Shown piece by piece: positions 5,122 to 11,604 of a stretch of DNA of 11,604 nt. The stretch covers positions 1 to 11,604 of the forward strand of contig JAHFEI010000038.1 in the NCBI GenBank assembly GCA_023248615.1, given 5' to 3'. Source of the DNA: Nitrospinales bacterium (GTDB lineage Bacteria; Nitrospinota_A; UBA7883; JACRGQ01). How positions within the stretch are numbered: the stretch's first letter is position 1; each line of letters opens with the position of its first letter. A program made the translations under genes and the position numbers. The notes under the pieces were generated by a model. That model worked only from the letters and a program-made list of their open reading frames with translations. It was not told where the DNA came from and searched no databases.

Positions 5122-5784
5122 TTATTCCTTGCTGAACTGCGCCCTTCGGTTTTTCGCCCAGGCGGTTTCGTTATGGGCTGTTTCCAAAGGCTTCTCTTCG
5201 CCGTAGCTCACGGTATTCAGTCTCGACTCATCCACCCCCAGCGATGTAAGGTATTTTTTCACCGAAGACGCCCTGCGGTCTCCCAGCGCCAAGTTGTATT
5301 CCGCCGTTCCCCGCTCGTCGCAGTGCCCTTGGATGACAACCGTTCCCTGCACGTTTTTCTTTATGGCAGCGGCATTTTTTGCCAGGATTTCACGGTCCTG
5401 TTGCTTGATTTCGGACTTGTCGAAATCGAAATGCACCCATCCCAGCTTTTCGGGTTGCTCAGTCTCGGCCTGTTTCTGCCGTTCCGCATCGGCCCGTTGC
5501 CGTTCCAGTTCGACACGGTTACGCTCTTCTTCGGCCCGACGCTTTTGGGCGAGTTCCTCTTCCGATGGCTGGTTTTCCGTCACAGCCGCCGTTTCAATTC
5601 CTCCTGATGGCGCTCCCGGTTGGGCGTGTCCATTTTTTGCCGCCTCCTGCGTTTTGGTTTCCTGCTTGGCATCGGTTTTCGCATCGGGTCCCTTGGCGGC
5701 TTTATCTTTGCCGGCACAGGCCGCGCCGAGCATCGCCATGGAAACTGCCATTGCAAGAACCAGTAATTTGGATTTTGTTTTCAT
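5122..5784 (-). CDS. pal: Pal, peptidoglycan-associated lipoprotein (OmpA family)
   Basis: Pal anchors the outer membrane to peptidoglycan and works with the Tol system during cell division. The product has 220 residues. A signal peptide (MKTKSK, core 7-19) ends at Cys23 in the context LGAAC. Gly at -3 is unusual for a lipobox, where Leu, Val or Ile is normal. Residues 25-75 are a charged Ala/Lys/Gln-rich linker. Residues 75-112 form a Glu/Arg/Gln-rich helix, probably coiled coil. The OmpA domain follows: WVHFDFDKSEI (116-126), IQGHCDERGTAEYNLALGDR (151-170) with the peptidoglycan-contacting Asp156 and Arg158, RASSVKKYLTSLG (171-183), and NRRAQF (212-217). The ATG at 5784 has AAGGAG about 13 bases upstream. 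No tol genes are in the window, so the gene may be separate from a tol operon. Some other OmpA-type lipoprotein is the alternative. Confidence 0.88.
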   Translation of the reverse strand: MKTKSKLLVLAMAVSMAMLGAACAGKDKAAKGPDAKTDAKQETKTQEAAKNGHAQPGAPSGGIETAAVTENQPSEEELAQKRRAEEERNRVELERQRADAERQKQAETEQPEKLGWVHFDFDKSEIKQQDREILAKNAAAIKKNVQGTVVIQGHCDERGTAEYNLALGDRRASSVKKYLTSLGVDESRLNTVSYGEEKPLETAHNETAWAKNRRAQFSKE

Positions 5785-5965
5785 AAAAAATCGCGCTCCT
5801 TCGGAAATATGTTTACTGTAAGCCCCAATTAAGGCGTTGGCGCAACGGTTATCGCCCTACGCCAAGTCTCCCCGCTATCGGACGCGCCGCTTTGCTTGTG
5901 CGCATTTCCCGCAAGCCCAACACGGGTATATAAATCAAACGGAGTTGATGGGTGCGGATGGATGT

Positions 5966-6232
5966 TCAAGGGCCAAGGGTAAAAACCGAATTTGTCCTTC
6001 GCTTCAGGAGCGGTTTGGCATCTGTCTCAACAAAGCAGTGGGTGGTTATGCACTGGATTGTTATTCCAATCCCGGAGACAGCGTACTCCACTGCGGCGAT
6101 AGTGATAAACAAAAAAAACACGGAAAGAGTGAGCAAAGTCGTTATCAAGTCAAAATCCAGGAACAGGGGAAGGTCGCAAAAAAGAAACTTTACCATCCAA
6201 GCGATGATATCAGTTGCGGCAGGTAAATTCAA
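5966..6232 (-). CDS. Possible small membrane protein downstream of the CLC gene
   Basis: This is an uncertain ORF of 88 residues from a TTG at 6232, or 76 from an ATG at 6196. It begins 11 bases after the stop of the CLC gene on the same strand, so it could be translationally coupled. Residues about 24-56 are strongly hydrophobic (LFLDFDLITTLLTLSVFFLF, then ITIAAVEYAVSGIGI), enough for one long or two short membrane segments. The tail is polar and basic with LLKRR (75-79). Codon choice looks plausible for a gene. Neither start has a clear ribosome binding site and I recognise no family. It occupies part of the 459-bp gap between pal and the CLC gene. The remaining bases (5785-5965) would hold the pal promoter, but I cannot point to a convincing one. 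Confidence 0.35.
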   Translation of the reverse strand: MNLPAATDIIAWMVKFLFCDLPLFLDFDLITTLLTLSVFFLFITIAAVEYAVSGIGITIQCITTHCFVETDAKPLLKRRTNSVFTLGP

Positions 6233-6243
6233 GCCGTGCCGGA

Positions 6244-8010
6244 TTATTCGTGCCGGGTTCCAGATGCCTTGGCAGTGGCCTTTTTATATGCCGATATCGC
6301 GTCTTTCCTTTTCAGCATTCCTATGACCTTGTTGTCGCCGCCGGATATGACAGGAAGTTCATCAAGGTCTTTGATGGAAAATTTTTCCATGGCGTCGTTC
6401 AGGTTTTCTTCCGGCAGGAGCGTGATTACCTTGTGCGTCGTCAGGTCTTTTGCCACCACCACGTCCGCAAGTTCCTTATCCAGCATAAGTTCCCGGATAT
6501 CCTGCACAGAGATAATGCCGGTCATAGCCCCGCCCGCGTCCACGCATGGGAAATAGTACGATTTCGATTTCGCCATGTATTCGACCACTTCCCTGAACTT
6601 GGTGTTTTCCGGTATCGTTTCAAATTGCCGTTGCATAACGTCCTCCACTTTGATGGAAGCCATAACAGCCGATTCCCTTCCGTGCCAGAGCGTTATGCCC
6701 ATCCGCCGCAGTTTCTCGGTGTAGATGGAATTGGAGTAGAAGGCGGAGTACGTTGCGATGGAAGAGATGCACGCCACCATTATCGGCAGGATGATATGGT
6801 AGTTGTTGGTCAGTTCAAACGTCATAATGATGTTTGTAAGCGGCATCTGCCCTACCACCGCCATTACCGCTCCCATGCCCACTATCGCGTAGGAGCCGCC
6901 GGAGCCGGTGTATGCCGGGAAAAAGTTGTGCAACCCTGTTCCGAACACGCCGCCCAGCATGCTACCTATGAAAAGCGCCGGGGCGTACATGCCGCCGGAG
7001 CCGCCGGAGCCGAGCGTGATGGAGGTTGTTATTATTTTCACGAATATCAGCGATAGCGCAAGCGTCCAAAGCATTTGGCCGTTTATCACTTTGTTCATGG
7101 ATTCGTACCCGTTGCTAAGCGCATCGGGAAAGATGATGCCGATAAAGCCCACCACTACGCCACCGACCAGGGGCATGGCTACCGGGTGCAATTTCTTTTC
7201 CTTAAAGTAATCGCCGCAGTAAAAGTATGCCTTGTAAAAAAGGGCGGCGACCAGCCCACCGGCCACTCCCAAAAGGACGAAAAAGAAAATCTCGACGTTT
7301 GAGACGAGAGTGTATACGGGAAGGCTGAATGCCGGCGTGTCCCCCTCCAGGTGGCGGGCGGTTGCGGTGGCGATAACAGACGAGAAGATAAGTGGCGAAA
7401 ATACGTTTACGTTGAAATCGCCCAGGATGACCTCGATGGCGAATATTATCCCTCCTAGCGGCGCGTTAAATGCCGCCGCCATTCCCGCCGCGCTACCGCA
7501 TCCCAGTATCATCCTTCGCCTTTCCGACGATGCTTTTATGATGCCGCCTACAAGCGAGCCTATGGCCGCGCCGATTACCACCGACGGCCCCTCGCGGCCT
7601 GCGGAGCCGCCGCTACCTATGGTGATGGCGGAGGCGATGGGGCGAAACCATATTTCGCGGTAGGGGGCGTTTCCCTGGTCTATGGCGGCCCATTTCATCG
7701 GCTCGGAAACCGAGCCTGAGTTTTTATCCGGGTTGAGGTAGTGGTTCATCAGTCCCACCAAAAGCCCGCCCAGCCCCACCATTACCGGTATCCAAAGCAT
7801 GGAAAATGAGAGTTCCGCCGGAAGCCCGGCGAAAAAATTGGAATAGAAAAGGACACGTACTGTCCTTATCATCCATTTAAACAGCACTACGCAGATGCCA
7901 ACGGTATAGCCGGTGGCGCAAGCTACGATAACCATAAAAACATGTTCTTGAAGGAGTATCCGCTTTAGGGAGTTAATCCCTGTGTACATCCACCCAACAA
8001 GTTTTTCCAT
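6244..8010 (-). CDS. CLC-family chloride channel/transporter with paired CBS domains
   Basis: An integral inner-membrane anion channel or transporter, followed by a cytoplasmic CBS pair that probably senses nucleotides. I take the ATG at 8010 (588 residues); GGGAG lies only two bases before it, and an in-frame TTG at 8034 would add 8 residues but has no ribosome binding site. Numbered from the ATG, GSGGSAGREGPSV (132-144) carries the gating glutamate Glu140, equivalent to Glu148 of E. coli ClcA. NAPLGGIIFAIEV (182-194) and GSGGSGGMYAPALF (334-347) are further family marks. The CBS domains span about 455-515 and 523-580. Two features are odd. The GSGIPE selectivity loop reads SGSVSE (98-103). 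The proton-pathway Glu203 position is valine (Val194), as in CLC channels rather than H+/Cl- exchangers. The gene lies 92 bp downstream of the sensor kinase on the same strand. Confidence 0.92.
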   Translation of the reverse strand: MEKLVGWMYTGINSLKRILLQEHVFMVIVACATGYTVGICVVLFKWMIRTVRVLFYSNFFAGLPAELSFSMLWIPVMVGLGGLLVGLMNHYLNPDKNSGSVSEPMKWAAIDQGNAPYREIWFRPIASAITIGSGGSAGREGPSVVIGAAIGSLVGGIIKASSERRRMILGCGSAAGMAAAFNAPLGGIIFAIEVILGDFNVNVFSPLIFSSVIATATARHLEGDTPAFSLPVYTLVSNVEIFFFVLLGVAGGLVAALFYKAYFYCGDYFKEKKLHPVAMPLVGGVVVGFIGIIFPDALSNGYESMNKVINGQMLWTLALSLIFVKIITTSITLGSGGSGGMYAPALFIGSMLGGVFGTGLHNFFPAYTGSGGSYAIVGMGAVMAVVGQMPLTNIIMTFELTNNYHIILPIMVACISSIATYSAFYSNSIYTEKLRRMGITLWHGRESAVMASIKVEDVMQRQFETIPENTKFREVVEYMAKSKSYYFPCVDAGGAMTGIISVQDIRELMLDKELADVVVAKDLTTHKVITLLPEENLNDAMEKFSIKDLDELPVISGGDNKVIGMLKRKDAISAYKKATAKASGTRHE

Positions 8011-8102
8011 ATCTCCCGATGATACCAGATACAAGGGGTGCGCTTGCGCAAAAACCGATTGGGGGCAACTGCCAAGTCGAAAGCCGTTACCGGAGAATTA
8101 CG

Positions 8103-10457
8103 CTAGGCAGGTCTTTTTGCCAGCGGGAACTTCATGGTTACCGTGGTTCCCTGGTTTTCACCCGCGCTGGATATGGACAGGCTTCCGCCGTGATATTCCA
8201 TGACCATCTTGCTAAGGGTTATGCCAAGGCCTAGCCCTCCGCCTCCGTACGCATATTGGGCCGTGGCGTGGTGTAGCGTATCTTCCAGGGAAAAATAAGG
8301 CTCGAATATCACGTCCTTTTTTTCCGTTGGGATTCCGCGGCCTTCATCACGCACGCTTACCACCGCAAACCCGTCTTCAATCCTGCCGGACAAATATAGG
8401 CCCTTGCCGTCCGGCGTGTACTTTATGGCGTTCGAAAAGATGTTCTCTATGGCCTTCATTACCATCCCCTGGTCGCCGATTATTTCCGTGTCCTTCGGCA
8501 GGGCCTTAAGGTCGGCCTCCAACGTGATGTTCCTCTTCCCTTTTTCGATAAAGAGCCGTGTGTTGGTAAGGCTTGTCTCTACATCCAGGTAAAGGTACAT
8601 GGGAGACATTCGCCTCTCCACCTTCGGGCGGTTTAAATCCGAAAGGAGCGTCGTAGCATCCAGTATCCCCTTAAGATCCCTGAACGACTCATCAAGCGAG
8701 ACCCGTATCCGGCTGGCCCTTTCGGCCTCCACCCCGCCCATTGGCAGGTCGTCCAGCAGGGCCTTGACCAGCTGTAGCTTCGTAATCGGCGTGCGTAGTT
8801 CATGCGATGTTATGGTGGTGAAGTAGTCTCTCGCCTTGTGGAGCATGCTTTCGTAGGTAACGTCGCGTTTCACGGCAACGTAGTTGGCTATCTTCCCTGC
8901 GGAGTCAAATATCGGGGAAAATGTCGCGTGCGCATCGTAATATGTCCCGTCTTTTTTCTGGTCGTGGATAACGCCGGAATATATTTTCCCCACCCTTATT
9001 GTTTCCCATATGTGGGTGTCGGTATCTTCCTCGCTCCTGCCATGCGGCCTTGGCATTGGCCGCCCTATGACATCCTCCCTAAGGAATCCGCTTGTGCGTT
9101 CGTACGCAGGGTTTACATACTGGATCATGCCGTCCACATCTGTCACGACCACCATGTCTGCCGATTGCTCGATGGCCGTGGTAAGCAGGGCGCGGTATTC
9201 CTTCGCCCGTTTGTGCTCGGAAATTTCCTCCTCCAGTTCGCTCGTCCGCTCCCGCACCTTTTGTTCAAGCCTGTCGTTGGATTCCTGCAACGCCTCGCTC
9301 ATGCGTTTGCGCTCCGATATGTCGCGCACTATCCCGGTGAAGAATTTCCCTTCCGGCGTTTCCAACCCCGCAAGTGAAAGCTCTATGGGGAATTCGCGCC
9401 CATCTTTGGAAGCGGCCGACACCTCCACCGTCTTGCCCAGTATCCTGGAAGGGCCGCCGGAGAGCACGCGCGCCAGCCCTTTTTCGTGCTGTTCCCTGTA
9501 TTGTTCGGGGATGATTATAGACAGCGGTTTCCCAATGGCCTCTTCCACAGAGTACCCGAACATGGTGGAAGCGGCGTTAGACCACAGCGCTATTTCTCCC
9601 TTGGAGTTGATGGTTATTATTGCGTCGTTTGCCGTCTGCACTATGGAGCGGAACCTTCCCTCGCTGTTCTCCAGCAACCCCATTGTATGGCTGTTTATAA
9701 GCGCTACGGATGCCATCTCGCCAAATGCTTCCGCCATCCGTGCATCGTGGTCATTGAAGCCCCCCGGCTTGTTAGCTATGCCGAGTAGCCCCACCGCCTT
9801 CCCTTCTGCCATCAGCGGCGCAAAAAGCACGTTATCAAGGTGTACATGCCCGCCCGGCATGAATTTCCACCATTTGCTGTTTGCGAAGTCATTATCGTAC
9901 ACCGCCTTGCCAAGATGGTACGATTCCGCCCGCAGGCCGCGGATAGGCATGGGGAGCGTTGGGTCAACGGTGCATTCCCTTCCGCCTGCCTCCAGGAAAA
10001 GCACCTCGTTCTCCGCGCCGTCCGGCGTCAGTAATGCCACATATCCGGCGGTGGCTCCGATGAGGTTTTTGCACGAGTCGAAAATCGCGCGGGCGGCCAC
10101 CGGGAATTCACGGTAGGTAAGCACCGCCCTAGTGCTTGCCAGAAGGGCGGCAATATCCTCCTGCCGTTGCTTCAATTCCTCCTCAGCCCGTTTGCGATCC
10201 GATACTTCCGCCAACAGGAGCTTGTTGGCTTCCTCTAGCGCGGCCGGGTTGTAGAGATAGTAATAGAACAGGGGTATAAGAATGGCGGTAAGCACACCGG
10301 CATCTACAAGTATTTTTGCCCACACCGGCAGGGCGACGAGAGAATGCACGAATAGCATAAGGGCGGTTTCTGCAAGGAATACGAGCAAGGCTATAGACAC
10401 CAGTTGCCGAAGCGGCAACGCACCTTTGTCCAATCCGGGAGTTTCCAGCTTATCCAA
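8103..10457 (-). CDS. Membrane-bound sensor histidine kinase (GAF-PAS-PAS-HisKA-HATPase)
   Basis: A 784-residue two-component sensor that should autophosphorylate on His552 and pass phosphate to a response regulator, which is not in the window. Two membrane helices (about 17-39 and 45-67) enclose only a few external residues, so sensing is probably cytoplasmic or within the membrane. A coiled coil (73-105), a GAF domain (about 110-258), a first PAS domain (about 265-385, ending GIVRDISERKR at 375-385), a second coiled coil (385-420) and a second PAS domain (about 425-540) follow. The kinase core has the H-box TITSHELRTPI (548-558), N-box ENIFSNAIKYTPDG (671-684), G1 DEGRGIP (704-710), F-box FEPYF (718-722) and G2 GGGGLGLG (738-745). 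The start is a TTG with GGAGTG nine bases upstream. Possible co-transcription with the CLC gene suggests, but does not show, a link to ion or membrane stress. Confidence 0.92.
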   Translation of the reverse strand: MDKLETPGLDKGALPLRQLVSIALLVFLAETALMLFVHSLVALPVWAKILVDAGVLTAILIPLFYYYLYNPAALEEANKLLLAEVSDRKRAEEELKQRQEDIAALLASTRAVLTYREFPVAARAIFDSCKNLIGATAGYVALLTPDGAENEVLFLEAGGRECTVDPTLPMPIRGLRAESYHLGKAVYDNDFANSKWWKFMPGGHVHLDNVLFAPLMAEGKAVGLLGIANKPGGFNDHDARMAEAFGEMASVALINSHTMGLLENSEGRFRSIVQTANDAIITINSKGEIALWSNAASTMFGYSVEEAIGKPLSIIIPEQYREQHEKGLARVLSGGPSRILGKTVEVSAASKDGREFPIELSLAGLETPEGKFFTGIVRDISERKRMSEALQESNDRLEQKVRERTSELEEEISEHKRAKEYRALLTTAIEQSADMVVVTDVDGMIQYVNPAYERTSGFLREDVIGRPMPRPHGRSEEDTDTHIWETIRVGKIYSGVIHDQKKDGTYYDAHATFSPIFDSAGKIANYVAVKRDVTYESMLHKARDYFTTITSHELRTPITKLQLVKALLDDLPMGGVEAERASRIRVSLDESFRDLKGILDATTLLSDLNRPKVERRMSPMYLYLDVETSLTNTRLFIEKGKRNITLEADLKALPKDTEIIGDQGMVMKAIENIFSNAIKYTPDGKGLYLSGRIEDGFAVVSVRDEGRGIPTEKKDVIFEPYFSLEDTLHHATAQYAYGGGGLGLGITLSKMVMEYHGGSLSISSAGENQGTTVTMKFPLAKRPA

Positions 10458-10610
10458 TTAAATTTTCACTCCATCTGCCCGCAACCCCATTCTACAGTAG
10501 AGCCATGAAGAAGACTAAAGTTTGTTTTTTCCCTTAAATGCTGTTACCATAGCCAACTTTTGCAAAACCCAGTATGTAGGGCATTATATTTTTAAGGCGA
10601 AGAACATAAG
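10458..10610. other. Divergent intergenic region between kinase and ABC-F genes
   Basis: These 153 bases should contain promoters for both genes. On the plus strand TTGCAA (10560-10565) and ATTATA (10583-10588), 17 bases apart, form a fair sigma-70-type promoter for the ABC-F gene. On the minus strand TAGAAT (10494-10489) could be a -10 box for the kinase, but no good -35 box lies at the right distance. Confidence 0.4.
10560..10588 (+). promoter_or_regulatory. Candidate sigma-70-type promoter of the ABC-F gene
   Basis: TTGCAA, a 17-base spacer, then ATTATA; the overlapping TATATT would give a 19-base spacer. The ABC-F start codon follows 22 bases later, with a weak AAGG at 10593-10596. Confidence 0.4.
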
Positions 10611-11604
10611 ATGATACAGATTAACGGCCTCTCCAAATCTTTCGGCGGGCAAGTGCTATTTGATGGCCTTAGCTTTCTTGTGGGGCCAAGGGAGCGGATA
10701 GGGTTTGTGGGGCGCAACGGCTCCGGCAAGTCTACCCTGTTCCGCCTGATACTGGGGCAGGAGCAACCGAACGACGGCAACATCGTAATCCCCAAGGGAT
10801 ACCGCATAGGCACGCTGGAACAGCACCTCAAGTTCAGCAAGGATACCGTGCTGGAAGAGGTTTGCCTCGCGCTCTCCGAAGACGAGGAGTGGGATCACTA
10901 CAAGGCGGAGAAAATCCTTTCCGGCCTCGGCTTCAGCGATGAAGATATGCAAAAATCGCCGCTGAGCTTTTCCGGCGGATACCAGATACGAATAAACATG
11001 GCGAAACTGCTGGTGGCCAAGCCAAACATGCTACTGCTGGACGAGCCGACCAACTATCTTGATATCGTAAGCCTGCGCTGGCTACAATCGTGGCTACGCT
11101 CGTTCCAGGGCGAGATTATCATCATCACCCACGACCGCGGGTTTATGGACGAGGTAACGACGCACACCATGGGGCTTATCCGCAAGCAACTGCGGAAATC
11201 CAGGGGCGACACCGTCAAGTTTTTCGAGATGCTGGAAGAGGAAGAGGAGATACACGAAAAAACCAGGGTGAATCAGGAAAAGAGGATACAGGACATGAAA
11301 GCCTTTGTGGCCCGGTTCAGCGCCAACGCTAGCAAATCATCTCTGGCGCAATCGCGGCTGAAACTTTTAAACCGCATGGAGCGCATCGAGAAGCTGGACC
11401 ACGAGGATACGCTTGGATTCAAGTTCCACCATGAGAAGTGCCCCGGCAAAGTGGTGATGGACGTGCGGGATATAAGCTTTTCCTACGATGGAAGCGCGGA
11501 GAGCGCGTTGTTCAAGGATTTGAGCTTCCCCATAGGCTCCAATGACCGGATAGCCATAATCGGCAAGAACGGCAAGGGCAAATCAACATTGCTGAACGTG
11601 CTTT
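10611..11604 (+). CDS. ABC-F family ATPase (3' end cut by window edge)
   Basis: 331 codons are visible, with no stop before the right edge. The protein is a soluble, duplicated ABC ATPase without membrane segments, of the ABC-F group (Uup, YheS, YbiT, EttA), which act on the ribosome. The first ATPase domain has Walker A GRNGSGKST (34-42), signature FSGGYQIRI (about 120-128), Walker B LLLDEPTNYLD (about 142-152) and H-loop ITHDRGFMD (about 170-178). The linker with KAFVARFSANASKSSLAQSR (about 230-249) is the region that in ABC-F proteins reaches toward the P-site tRNA. The second domain begins near residue 285, and its Walker A GKNGKGKST is present at the edge. The ATG at 10611 begins with MIQINGLSKSFGG, the usual ABC-F N-terminus. 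The subfamily cannot be settled from this part. It may be a housekeeping translation factor or, less likely, an antibiotic-protection protein. Confidence 0.93.
   Translation, partial: MIQINGLSKSFGGQVLFDGLSFLVGPRERIGFVGRNGSGKSTLFRLILGQEQPNDGNIVIPKGYRIGTLEQHLKFSKDTVLEEVCLALSEDEEWDHYKAEKILSGLGFSDEDMQKSPLSFSGGYQIRINMAKLLVAKPNMLLLDEPTNYLDIVSLRWLQSWLRSFQGEIIIITHDRGFMDEVTTHTMGLIRKQLRKSRGDTVKFFEMLEEEEEIHEKTRVNQEKRIQDMKAFVARFSANASKSSLAQSRLKLLNRMERIEKLDHEDTLGFKFHHEKCPGKVVMDVRDISFSYDGSAESALFKDLSFPIGSNDRIAIIGKNGKGKSTLLNVL

Noticed and set aside
6166..6192. Minus-strand TAAAGTTT near the CLC 3' end as a sigma-28 promoter
   Set aside because: The -10 position reads CCTTCCCC, without the CGAT core, so the -35 match is probably chance.
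5837..6326. Two overlapping plus-strand ORFs in the gap upstream of pal
   Set aside because: The translations show no domain, signal or membrane pattern, and one runs into the 3' end of the CLC gene on the opposite strand. The minus-strand ORF at 5966-6232 is a better, still doubtful, candidate.
6214..7056. 280-codon plus-strand ORF
   Set aside because: It is antisense to the conserved CLC and CBS coding region, and the His/Arg-rich translation is typical of a shadow frame.
9010..10116. Long plus-strand ORF (368 codons)
   Set aside because: It lies wholly antisense to the histidine kinase, whose domains are unmistakable. The product is a low-complexity Ser/Pro-rich shadow.
10516..10542. TAAAGTTT in the kinase/ABC-F intergenic region as a sigma-28 promoter
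   Set aside because: The -35-like box is perfect, but the eight bases after the 11-base spacer (TAAATGCT) do not resemble GCCGATAA.
10592..10952. Minus-strand ORFs at the right edge
   Set aside because: They are antisense to the ABC-F gene, whose Walker A and linker motifs lie in the plus frame.

Overview
The window looks like chromosomal DNA of a flagellated, diderm (Gram-negative) bacterium. The evidence is a FlgM anti-sigma factor behind a near-textbook sigma-28 promoter, a Pal/OmpA-type peptidoglycan-binding lipoprotein, and a second predicted lipoprotein resembling the FlgO/CsgG group. GC content appears moderate, and GTG and TTG starts are common. The phylum cannot be fixed from the sequence alone. 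I see no rRNA, tRNA, CRISPR array or full-length insertion sequence.

Left part (1-1352): the 3' end of a plus-strand polytopic membrane protein of unknown function, then about 400 bp without a gene. That stretch holds a compact element of 183 bp with perfect 18-bp terminal inverted repeats flanked by a 5-bp direct repeat (ATAAA), which is the structure of a MITE. A weak terminator for flgM lies next to it.

Minus-strand cluster (1353-4471), in transcription order: a FlgO/CsgG-like lipoprotein, a divergent stand-alone TrpF homologue, an exported fibronectin-III-domain protein whose start overlaps the trpF stop by 4 bp, and flgM. flgM has its own sigma-28 promoter (TAAAGTTT-N11-GCCGATAA), a possible second weaker one upstream, and a stem-loop near the 5' end of its predicted leader.

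Middle (4603-5784): a plus-strand stand-alone cyclic-nucleotide-binding-domain protein converges on pal. A strong hairpin lies between them.

Right part (5966-10457, minus): a large orphan sensor histidine kinase (2 TM, GAF, PAS, PAS, HisKA, HATPase) is followed by a CLC-type chloride transporter/channel with paired CBS domains. The CLC has an aberrant selectivity motif and valine at the position of the proton glutamate. A doubtful small membrane ORF lies directly downstream. Divergent from the kinase, at the right edge, is the 5' part of an ABC-F ATPase, cut by the window end.

No obvious new defence or mobile system is present. The points most worth a second look are the MITE, the sigma-28 control region of flgM, the unusual CLC residues, and the odd company of the trpF homologue.
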